DNA of 58,644 nucleotides from a virus: the IMG/VR virus record IMGVR_UViG_3300042691_031580, positions 1 to 58,644 of that record; one strand, given 5' to 3'. The translations under genes were made by a program, and so were the position numbers. Positions 14,279 to 21,852 of this stretch are shown here, piece after piece. Under the pieces are notes generated by a model. That model ran no database searches. It saw only the letters and a list, made by a program, of their open reading frames with translations, and was not told the DNA's origin. Position 1 is the first letter of the stretch; each line of letters begins with the position of its first letter.

Positions 14279-15649
14279 TTAATTATTTAATGAGAAGAAT
14301 TGTTGTGCTAAATATTCTCTATCTAAATTGTCAAAATTGGTTCCATTTATTTTCTTAGTACTTTTCATTTCTATTTCTTCTTCATCTTCTGTTAGTTCAC
14401 TTAGTATTTCAATATGTCCTGTAGATGTATCTACTTTTGCATTAAATGACATACCATCCATTCCATATCTGTTTTTCATAATATGAAATCTACCAGTTCC
14501 ATTTACTTTATCTTTTTTCTGTCTTGATAAAGACATTGCTACATCTGCTATCATAATTTTATCATATGATCCAGCGGCTTTATCACCTTCAATAATATTA
14601 TCTTTAGCACCGGCTCTATTTACTTGAGATACACTCCAAATTGGTAATTTTAATTCTCGTGCTAGACCTTTTGTGCTTATATAAATATCATCTATTTCGT
14701 CTTTACGTTCACGATTATTCTTTTTTGAACGAAGAAGATCAATATAATCAATAATAATCAAGTCAGGTTTGAAATCTAAATCAATACATTTTTTAATATG
14801 TGATTCTATAGTAGAAATTGTAGCTTTACCCATTGGATATTCTCGAACAATTAAGTTACCTGTTAGTCCCTCTATTGTTTCACCAATGTGACTTTTATGA
14901 TGTTTTAATTTATCAACCTGTATTCCTGTAAATACAGCGTCATATCTTCTTCCTACATATCCTTCACCTAATTCAAGTGTATAATGGATAACATTATATC
15001 CTGATTGTACAGCACATGCTCCTAAAGCAATTAAACACCATGATTTGCCTCCACCCGGATTACCAAATATTAATCCTAAATCACCTTCACCTAATCCACC
15101 TTGTAATAATTCATTAAATGGAGCCCAAGGTGTTGGTATTGGTCTTCTATCATCTTCAGCATAACGAGATTCAACATCTTTATTATATTCATGGCCTATA
15201 TTTTTATCTTGACCTGAACGTAAAGCGCTATCAACTAATGATCTAATTGAATCATAATCTCCGGCTTTTAATAAATCAACTGAATTTAGTAGTGCCTTTT
15301 TTAGTTGCTGATTTTTACAAAAATTAGTAAATTCTTCTTTGACATAAGTTAAATCACTTTCATCAGATGAACGATATGCTTCTTTTAATTGTTCTTTAAT
15401 AGATAATTGTAGTACTTCATTTTCGACTCGTTTTAATTCTACTTTAAGAACATCCATTGTTGGATTACAATGATATTTTTGATAATAACTTTGTACTTGA
15501 TTTATAATCCATTTATGTGCGCCATTACTAAAATGTTCATCTGTTAGTATGTCATTAACATTTTGTAAAAAGGGTTTGTCAGTTAATAAAGCTGATATGA
15601 CTTTTGTTTGGAATCCGATTCCGTAGTTTTCTAAAGATTGTAATGTCAC
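14279..15649 (-). CDS. Replicative DNA helicase (DnaB/T4 gp41 type), 456 aa
   Basis: A hexameric 5'-3' helicase with an N-terminal DnaB-like helical domain (1-140) and a RecA-type motor. Walker A is GNPGGGKS (196-203), a DLIIIDYIDLL Walker B lies near residue 300, SVSQVNR is the Q/H sensor block and KNRYGMDG holds an arginine-finger-like region. The C-terminus is acidic. It lies next to exonuclease, UvsX and gp32 genes as in a T4-like replication module. No separate primase was recognised in the window. Confidence 0.92.
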   Translation of the reverse strand: MTLQSLENYGIGFQTKVISALLTDKPFLQNVNDILTDEHFSNGAHKWIINQVQSYYQKYHCNPTMDVLKVELKRVENEVLQLSIKEQLKEAYRSSDESDLTYVKEEFTNFCKNQQLKKALLNSVDLLKAGDYDSIRSLVDSALRSGQDKNIGHEYNKDVESRYAEDDRRPIPTPWAPFNELLQGGLGEGDLGLIFGNPGGGKSWCLIALGACAVQSGYNVIHYTLELGEGYVGRRYDAVFTGIQVDKLKHHKSHIGETIEGLTGNLIVREYPMGKATISTIESHIKKCIDLDFKPDLIIIDYIDLLRSKKNNRERKDEIDDIYISTKGLARELKLPIWSVSQVNRAGAKDNIIEGDKAAGSYDKIMIADVAMSLSRQKKDKVNGTGRFHIMKNRYGMDGMSFNAKVDTSTGHIEILSELTEDEEEIEMKSTKKINGTNFDNLDREYLAQQFFSLNN

Positions 15650-15661
15650 TTTTTATAACTT

Positions 15662-16714
15662 TTATTTGTTTATTACTTTATTATACCTGTCAACTAATGT
15701 CCAATTATCTCGTATCCAATAGTCTACGTTTTTTAAGACATTTCCTAATCCATCTTTATGATAAAATCTTAAAAATGTTTCAATATTTAACTCATATGGA
15801 GGCTCTTTAACTTCCTTTAATATATGTTCTTTTTCTTGCTTATCCAACATAGGGTTACTTAAATTCATAATCTTATAAGCTTTCCTTAAATTATCAAAAT
15901 TTTCTAATGTTCTACAATATATGATGTGTTCTTTAAATTTTAAAGCACAAATGTCATAAATGTGATCCATAGTTAGCTCTTCTGAACCCATTACTTCTGG
16001 GAAGTATTTTTCTAATTTGTTTTGGCCTAACCCTTTAACACCACCCACCTTATCAGATTTATCTCCCATTAATGTCTTATATATAAGAAAATTAAAAGGA
16101 TGAACTCCGTATTTTAATTTAACATCTTTGGGTGTAACAAATTCTTTTTCTACAGATCTATATATTGTAATATTTTCATCTACTAACTGAAGAAAATCAT
16201 TATCAGCGGATACTAAGTATACTTTATTATTTTTTTCTTTAGTAAGTTCTTTACTTAAGAAAGCTATAATATCATCTGCTTCAACTCCATCTAGTGATAA
16301 AATTTTAACAGGTAAACACTGTAAATAATGAATTAGATGAATAATTTGATCTGTTTTAGATTCGTTTTCTTTTTCAACACTATCAAAAGAAGTTTTATTA
16401 ACTCGATTGACATTCCTTCCAGATTTATATTCAGGTAGTAAGTTCTTCCTGTTTATAGAAGAACCTACCCCATCGAATATAATATAAATTGATGTTGGTT
16501 TTAGTTGTTTAACTAAAGATCCTAATGAACGTAAAAATCCACCTAAACCTCCTATATGTGTACCTTCCGTATTTATATAATTTAATACTGCAAAGTTTCT
16601 TAGAAATAGATTTAATCCATCTACTATTAGAATTCTTTCTCCAGTTTCTTCAGGGATTGGTACTATATCTTCTTTAATGTCATCAAGAAGTTTAAGTAAA
16701 TCTTTATTGTTCAT
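15662..16714 (-). CDS. 5'-3' exonuclease / flap nuclease (RNase H-like), 350 aa
   Basis: A PIN-like FEN nuclease that removes primers and flaps. Acidic metal residues are visible in VDGLN (Asp32), IIFDG (Asp81), GVEADDI (Glu145, Asp147, Asp148), SADNDFLQL (Asp171, Asp173) and MGDKSDKVGGVKGLG (Asp218, Asp221, with a helix-hairpin-helix turn). YKSGR marks the DNA-binding arch. The length is close to T4 RNase H. It has a small gap to uvsX upstream and to the helicase downstream. Confidence 0.9.
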   Translation of the reverse strand: MNNKDLLKLLDDIKEDIVPIPEETGERILIVDGLNLFLRNFAVLNYINTEGTHIGGLGGFLRSLGSLVKQLKPTSIYIIFDGVGSSINRKNLLPEYKSGRNVNRVNKTSFDSVEKENESKTDQIIHLIHYLQCLPVKILSLDGVEADDIIAFLSKELTKEKNNKVYLVSADNDFLQLVDENITIYRSVEKEFVTPKDVKLKYGVHPFNFLIYKTLMGDKSDKVGGVKGLGQNKLEKYFPEVMGSEELTMDHIYDICALKFKEHIIYCRTLENFDNLRKAYKIMNLSNPMLDKQEKEHILKEVKEPPYELNIETFLRFYHKDGLGNVLKNVDYWIRDNWTLVDRYNKVINK

Positions 16715-16718
16715 GTTT

Positions 16719-17807
16719 TTAATCTTCAGATTCTACAATGTCAGTGATATCTGCTTTTTCATTCCATTCACTGTTATCTTCAACAGTTTTATAATTTCCT
16801 TCTCCTAAAATACCAGCCCATTCATGTGAATGTTCTTTTTTATATTTAGTAACTTCTTTAGGATCATCAGGTATAAAACCATGTACTGTACTGATAACAG
16901 TATTTTTAGTAGTGATTCCATTTACATGGTTTTTATCACAAGCAACTTTGGTTCTTAAAGCAAATTCTACATCTTTACCATCTTTTTGTGCTTTAATCTT
17001 TGATGTTCCGCTATTAGTAACGTTACCAAAAGTTAAACATAATGAAGCATCATAATAGAATGTATTACCACCTTTATTAGTCATTCTTGGTTGTGAGAAT
17101 ACATTTTCAGCTGGTGCTACCCCTGTTTTATTAATGATTAAGAATGTATTTGTATATTTACTTTCTTCTTTTCTGGATAAAATAATTCGTTGATTAATAA
17201 AATTTCCAAATTGAGTTGAAATTGCTCCAGCATTCCACATTGGATTGTTTTTACCTTGTTCAATACTCATTCTGCAAGCAATAGATCCTACTGAGTCCCA
17301 TAAAAATAACAAATCATATGGTAAATTACCTTTGTCTTGTTCATTTAAAAGATCAATAATAAAGTCAGCTACATCTTCAATTGAAGATAACTTACCTCTA
17401 TCTTTATAAATAAAAAATCCATCATAATCAATAACATTACCTTTATCATCTTTTATTTCATTCATTTCAAAACCCATTGTTTTCCAATGTTCCCAACTAT
17501 GTTTCATTTCAGTAATGATAAGAATAGGTAAAACACCCATCTTTTGAGCTGAGACTGCGGCTTCTATAGACGTGGTGGTTTTTCCAGTATTACTGGCACC
17601 ACGTACTATATTGATATGACCCATAGCTATTCCAGGAATTGAAAGCGCTTCTTGCATTGCTGGAGAAAAAGGAATCCATTTTTGCTCTTTGAATTTTACA
17701 TTTCCACCTAATGATTTCTTCTCTTTAAACTTATTTAAGTCAAATTTAGACTTGAGTTCTTTAGAGACTGCTTCCATTAACGAATCTTTATCGTTTGATT
17801 TAGCCAT
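16719..17807 (-). CDS. uvsX: RecA-like recombinase (UvsX), 362 aa
   Basis: It forms filaments on single-stranded DNA for strand exchange and recombination-dependent replication. Walker A is GASNTGKTT (70-78). LLFLWDSVGSIACRMS is the Walker B region, and a QFGNFINQRI helix with an LIINKTG strand gives the RecA core. The C-terminus is acidic as in T4 UvsX. It follows the gp32 gene by 19 bases. Confidence 0.92.
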   Translation of the reverse strand: MAKSNDKDSLMEAVSKELKSKFDLNKFKEKKSLGGNVKFKEQKWIPFSPAMQEALSIPGIAMGHINIVRGASNTGKTTTSIEAAVSAQKMGVLPILIITEMKHSWEHWKTMGFEMNEIKDDKGNVIDYDGFFIYKDRGKLSSIEDVADFIIDLLNEQDKGNLPYDLLFLWDSVGSIACRMSIEQGKNNPMWNAGAISTQFGNFINQRIILSRKEESKYTNTFLIINKTGVAPAENVFSQPRMTNKGGNTFYYDASLCLTFGNVTNSGTSKIKAQKDGKDVEFALRTKVACDKNHVNGITTKNTVISTVHGFIPDDPKEVTKYKKEHSHEWAGILGEGNYKTVEDNSEWNEKADITDIVESED

Positions 17808-17826
17808 TTTTAATTAATTTTAGATT

Positions 17827-18663
17827 TTAGTCTTCTTCAAATAAAGCATCAAACTTGTCTGCTTTTGAGGTTTTAGTTACTTTAGGAGCGGTTTTAGAAA
17901 CTACTTTTGGTTTTTCTTCTTCCCAAGGTAAATCATTATCCTCTTCTTTTACTTCTTCCTCTTCAATTTCTTCAGCTTCAGTTTCGCTTTCAGGATTTAA
18001 CCAATTTTGAAGAGTTTCTTTCATTTTATCGAAAGTCATTTTATATGTAGCTTGAAGTTCTAAAACATCTGGTTGTTCTTCTAACCACTTTTCTATATCT
18101 GATTTGTTTGCACTTAGTGGAGATGTTTTTGGTTTGATACGAATTGATGATTTTAAACCTTGACGACCACCAATATCACCCATAACCGCTTCAACAGTGA
18201 AGTCACGTCCTTCATTCATATCTGTGTAGTCACCATAATCTTCATCATCAGCGATACCTAGTAATTGCATGTAAATTTCTTTACCAAATTCCCAAAGGCG
18301 AACACCTTTGTCTTCTTCACCCCTAACAATTACTGGAGCGAATATTCTCATTTTTGGTTCTAATTTTTTAGATAATTTCCAATTTTCTTTATCGTTTGTT
18401 TTTTGCAATTGTTTTGCAAATTCTACAATTGGATCTTTTTCACCCCAGTTTGTAAGAGCATACATTGGAAATTTAGACATACCATAGTGTAAAAACACTT
18501 CTTTAAATGGATTGTTTTTGTCTAATTTGGATGGTACAATTCTAATTTGATATTTACCTTCTTGTTTTGGTTTCCATAGATATTTTGAATAATCTATTTT
18601 TTCTTTTTTTTGCCCGGATGTCTGTAAGGCACTCAGTTTGTTTTTGATTGAATTTAAATCCAT
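17827..18663 (-). CDS. gp32: Single-stranded DNA-binding protein (T4 gp32-like), 278 aa
   Basis: It coats single-stranded DNA and recruits replication proteins. A basic N-terminal segment (LNSIKNKLSALQ) is followed by KYLWKPKQEGKYQIRIVP, VFLHYG, the OB-fold core, and a very acidic tail (EEEVKEEDNDLPWEEE) ending KADKFDALFEED, a typical protein-recruiting end. The protein has no cysteine, so the zinc finger of T4 gp32 is missing. It is preceded by two early-type promoters, fitting high expression. Confidence 0.88.
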   Translation of the reverse strand: MDLNSIKNKLSALQTSGQKKEKIDYSKYLWKPKQEGKYQIRIVPSKLDKNNPFKEVFLHYGMSKFPMYALTNWGEKDPIVEFAKQLQKTNDKENWKLSKKLEPKMRIFAPVIVRGEEDKGVRLWEFGKEIYMQLLGIADDEDYGDYTDMNEGRDFTVEAVMGDIGGRQGLKSSIRIKPKTSPLSANKSDIEKWLEEQPDVLELQATYKMTFDKMKETLQNWLNPESETEAEEIEEEEVKEEDNDLPWEEEKPKVVSKTAPKVTKTSKADKFDALFEED

Positions 18664-18686
18664 CTTTATTTATTTTTATTGGTTAC

Positions 18687-18721
18687 TATTTAAATATACT
18701 ACTTATTTTTTGTAGGCCAAA
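18687..18721 (-). promoter_or_regulatory. Proximal early-type promoter of the gp32 gene
   Basis: TTTGGCCTAC starts at 18721 and TATATTTAAATA at 18698 on the coding strand, one base closer together than in the other copies. It differs from the consensus at one base of the first box. Confidence 0.7.
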
Positions 18722-18777
18722 TTTAGCTTATAAAGCTCATGAATGCCTTTTATTTGTAGTGTTATACTAGTTATTTG

Positions 18778-18812
18778 TTATAAATATACGAAATTTATCT
18801 TTTAAAACCAAA
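18778..18812 (-). promoter_or_regulatory. Distal promoter of the gp32 gene, early/late hybrid
   Basis: TTTGG starts at 18812 and TATATTTATAA at 18788 on the coding strand, 24 bases apart. The second box contains a complete late motif TATTTATAA, so this site may work in both phases. The rest of the region 18664-18838 has no ORF. Confidence 0.55.
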
Positions 18813-18838
18813 TTTATTTTTAAAAACTTAAAGTTTTA

Positions 18839-19297
18839 TCATAGTTCTACAATTTTAAATATCTTAGTATTCAGTTGCTTTATGTCTCCTTGTTGAGTAA
18901 GTAAAATACAGTTTTTATAATTTTGCCAATTTATTCTATATGTAGCGTCAACTACTCCATTATTTAATTTTCTAATTAAATCGTTAAGAGCATTAATTGT
19001 ATATAGAGTGTTTGATTCTTTTTTACGGTGTACTAAAATAGTATTTTGAGGAATGCTGTCAATATTTCCTTGTTCTACATTATATGTTATAACATATTCG
19101 TTTGTAGATTTGATAAATAGTACAAACATTTTTTTGTACATTATATCATATGTCGATGATAAATTATATACTAATTCATCTATTAAGTCTTGCTGAGTGA
19201 AAGTAGCAAATAGTCTATTATTCATAAAATCAGTTTCTGTTGTAAAGTCATACTGATTATACATATCTAACGAGGGTTCAAATGTAATTTGTGTCAT
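18839..19297 (-). CDS. Hypothetical protein, 152 aa
   Basis: Not recognised. It is soluble, rich in Asn, Thr and Tyr, with mixed alpha/beta character (ITFEPSLDMYNQYDF; KMFVLFIKSTNEYVITYNVEQG; NCILLTQQGDIKQLNTKIFKI). Its start overlaps the stop of the family A polymerase gene by 4 bases, so both are probably translated together. Context suggests a replication role; no motif supports a specific one. Confidence 0.65.
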   Translation of the reverse strand: MTQITFEPSLDMYNQYDFTTETDFMNNRLFATFTQQDLIDELVYNLSSTYDIMYKKMFVLFIKSTNEYVITYNVEQGNIDSIPQNTILVHRKKESNTLYTINALNDLIRKLNNGVVDATYRINWQNYKNCILLTQQGDIKQLNTKIFKIVEL

Positions 19298-20577
19298 ATA
19301 GTTATCATGCTTCCATAGTTGAAGCCTTTGGTTAATTTAATTTTTAAATTATGTTTTGTAAATATTTCTTTAATTTGTTCTAATAAGTTTTCGTCTTCAT
19401 TATAATCTATAAGTATAGAATCATAAACATATAAAACTACTTGTGTTTGTTTTTTTCTAGTTAATTTAATAACCTCCCATAATATCTCCACGTTAAAATA
19501 AGTTTCTGCTCCTTGAATAAGGTAGCTTAATAACTTGTTAGGATTCATATTTTTTAAAACATTTTGTTTAAACACAACTCCTGATAATGATGTATATTTA
19601 CCAGTTGTTTGAAATTCTTCCCATATGTTTTCTAAGTACTCAGATAGTTTACTAAAAAACAACACATCTTTATATTTATCTTGAATTCCACCATACATTT
19701 GTTTTATAAATTCTACTTTAGCTTCTTTAATATCAATATTAACTTCTCTGGCAAAATATTCATACGGTGTTTCATCTTTAAAATCAAATCCAATTAATTT
19801 ACCTACTATTGTAGGATGATAAGCAGTTATATCAATTTCAATAAAATAATCATTTTCAGGTATAAATGCTTTTCTACATCCATCTGTTTTATTTAAGGCC
19901 GAAAAATTGACACCATTAAAACTATCGGAAGGCCTTCTGGTTGTAGTATGTAAATTATATTGGGTATGTATTTTGTTATTAAATATTGAATGTGATTCAT
20001 TGTGGAGTTTAAAAAATTCATCAAAAACATTTTTATTTATTTTAAGACCGTTTTTTTCTATAATAAAAAATATATTAGATAATCTGTTATAGAATTTCCA
20101 ATTATCTGGGATAGTACAGTATTTTTTTACTTCATCAAATATTAATTCACACTTCTCATAATGTTTGACTAAAGGTATAACAGTGTTAATATTGGGTTTG
20201 TCTTCGTATTTAAAATAAAAAAACTTATGTGTTTGAGTAGTAATGTCAATTTCTTTATCTAAATTAAACGAAATATCTATTATATTTGGCGCAGGAAAAT
20301 GAAATATAAACGCTTTTCTGTCTCTAACATATACTTCATCATAAGTTAAAAGTAAATCGTTTATATGCGATTTATGTAAAGATAATGATTCACTATGGGA
20401 AATACATAACATGTAACCTTTATCACCACACAGTGGTTTTAAATATAATAAAGATATATCATTTAAGATAGGATGAACATTATCATTAAAGTATATAGGT
20501 TCTACAAAGATTTTTTTATAGTTTTTTTCAAAAAGTTCATTTAGTTGCTCAGTAGTTTCTACTATGTAAAAAGCCAT
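19294..20577 (-). CDS. Short family A (Pol I-type) DNA polymerase with decayed exonuclease, 427 aa
   Basis: Residues 1-120 have the spacing of a 3'-5' exonuclease domain, but the DxE metal site is lost (IFVEPIYF). The polymerase part shows TTTRRPSDSFNGVNFSAL (212-228), motif A FIEIDITAYHPTIVG (Asp249), motif B KVEFIKQMYGG (Lys292, Tyr295-Gly296), a SYLIQGAETYF helix, and motif C YVYDSILID, where Asp386 is kept but the usual His-Asp-Glu is Tyr-Asp-Ser. It is much shorter than Pol I. T4-like phages normally use a family B enzyme; whether this is the replicase or an accessory polymerase is open. Confidence 0.82.
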   Translation of the reverse strand: MAFYIVETTEQLNELFEKNYKKIFVEPIYFNDNVHPILNDISLLYLKPLCGDKGYMLCISHSESLSLHKSHINDLLLTYDEVYVRDRKAFIFHFPAPNIIDISFNLDKEIDITTQTHKFFYFKYEDKPNINTVIPLVKHYEKCELIFDEVKKYCTIPDNWKFYNRLSNIFFIIEKNGLKINKNVFDEFFKLHNESHSIFNNKIHTQYNLHTTTRRPSDSFNGVNFSALNKTDGCRKAFIPENDYFIEIDITAYHPTIVGKLIGFDFKDETPYEYFAREVNIDIKEAKVEFIKQMYGGIQDKYKDVLFFSKLSEYLENIWEEFQTTGKYTSLSGVVFKQNVLKNMNPNKLLSYLIQGAETYFNVEILWEVIKLTRKKQTQVVLYVYDSILIDYNEDENLLEQIKEIFTKHNLKIKLTKGFNYGSMITI

Positions 20578-20590
20578 AACCTTGATTTTA

Positions 20591-20625
20591 AAATAAATAT
20601 ACTAAAAACTTTTACAGTTTCCAAT
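20591..20625 (-). promoter_or_regulatory. Probable promoter of the family A polymerase gene
   Basis: ATTGG starts at 20625 and TATATTTATT at 20601 on the coding strand, with the same 24-base distance as the early promoters. The first box lacks the CTTAC extension, so it is a weaker match. It overlaps the 3' end of the neighbouring virion gene. Confidence 0.45.
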
Positions 20626-21211
20626 ATTTAGTAAAATCTTTTTTTAAATATTCTGAAAGCATGGGAAGAATTAATTGCTGTGAAGTTAATTCTGTTATGT
20701 TTTTATTAACTGTAAAAACTTGTTCTCTGTTACCTGTTAGTTTCCAAGACAAATTAAATGGAAAATACAATTGATATTGTATTGTGGGATCTTGACTTAT
20801 TAATTGATTGTATGTGTCTTTACTAATTTCTATATATAGAATTTCATTAGTTTTTTTACAAAAATATCTTCGATATTCCCCAACGTTATAATCTTGTGGT
20901 GTAGGAATATTTACAGAATATTGTGGAGGTATAGCTGGGGCGAGAGGTTTAATTAGATCTATATATACTTCATTATTGTCATCTGTTTGGTTATAATATG
21001 AGTTTACTAAGGTTGATGTTAATGTACCCAAACTATCAGATAACGGAATTATTTCTTGAGTTGGTTTATCTTGAGGAGTTTTTCCAGTATAGTATTTTCC
21101 AGTTGATGTTTTCCAATAATTACCAAAATATGGCAATTGTGTACTCACATATATAAATTCACCTTCATTAGCGAATAAATTTGTTGATATTTGAGATAAA
21201 GGAAAATACAT
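20612..21211 (-). CDS. Putative virion/baseplate protein, 199 aa
   Basis: Not assigned to a T4 gene. It begins MYFPLSQISTNLFANEGEFIY, followed by YWKTSTGKYYTGKTPQDKP, a Tyr/Pro-rich middle, and YRRYFCKKTNEILYIEISKDTY. I associate such openings (a short structural display with GEF and TG-K-Y-GK repeats) with tail proteins of other phages. It overlaps the muramidase gene by one base and lies at the end of the baseplate operon, so a virion role is likely. Confidence 0.55.
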   Translation of the reverse strand: MYFPLSQISTNLFANEGEFIYVSTQLPYFGNYWKTSTGKYYTGKTPQDKPTQEIIPLSDSLGTLTSTLVNSYYNQTDDNNEVYIDLIKPLAPAIPPQYSVNIPTPQDYNVGEYRRYFCKKTNEILYIEISKDTYNQLISQDPTIQYQLYFPFNLSWKLTGNREQVFTVNKNITELTSQQLILPMLSEYLKKDFTKYWKL

Positions 21212-21852
21212 TATTTGAAAAATTTATTTAGAGGAGTATTTCTAGTTGTATCAGAATTATATTTTATTAGGTCTTTTAGTAAATCTTTTATATATTTTTC
21301 AGTATTGTTTTCATTTGGTGGAGCGTAAGTATAGACAAATTGAGCTACAGTTGGAGAATTTCCTGCTTTATATGGAGAACCTCCATTATTTTTTTTAATC
21401 AAAGTTGTGTTACCCACCGTAACAGGCATATTACCTCGAGCCCATGCTCGTATCTTAGTTTCTATTAATGCTTTGACACCAGATTCAGCTGTTGGAAAAG
21501 CAGCAAATCTATTTTTTTTACCATATGGATTTTTTTCTAGAGTTACGCCTGGAGCAACTATTTGTAAATTACGACTATAATCTAAATTACCTGGGTTATT
21601 ATTTCTGTATGACCTACTACCCACACCCCCATTAGCTGTTGCTGACCAGCCTTCTTTAGTTCCTATAGCATATGCAAATATAAATTCAATTGAATTTTCA
21701 GAGTATCCAGCATCTAGAATTACTTGTTTCAATGATGGGTTTCCTTTTTTAATAAGACTATCTAACCCCTGTGAAAATCCAGCGTATGTTATTTCGGCTA
21801 TGTCGTTTTTAAAATTGGTAGGGCCTAAAGGATATATATTTGGTCGTATCAT
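21211..21852 (-). CDS. Virion-associated peptidoglycan hydrolase, 213 aa
   Basis: A lysozyme-fold/transglycosylase-type protein. Residues about 60-130 read FAYAIGTKEGW ... SRSYRNNNPGNLDYS ... NRFAAFPTAESGVKALIETKIRAW. The Glu in KEGW is a candidate catalytic acid, and the RNNNPGNL and FAAFPTAESG blocks are typical of phage tail muramidases. No signal peptide. Its position between baseplate genes suggests it is built into the tail and opens the cell wall at infection. Confidence 0.75.
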   Translation of the reverse strand: MIRPNIYPLGPTNFKNDIAEITYAGFSQGLDSLIKKGNPSLKQVILDAGYSENSIEFIFAYAIGTKEGWSATANGGVGSRSYRNNNPGNLDYSRNLQIVAPGVTLEKNPYGKKNRFAAFPTAESGVKALIETKIRAWARGNMPVTVGNTTLIKKNNGGSPYKAGNSPTVAQFVYTYAPPNENNTEKYIKDLLKDLIKYNSDTTRNTPLNKFFK

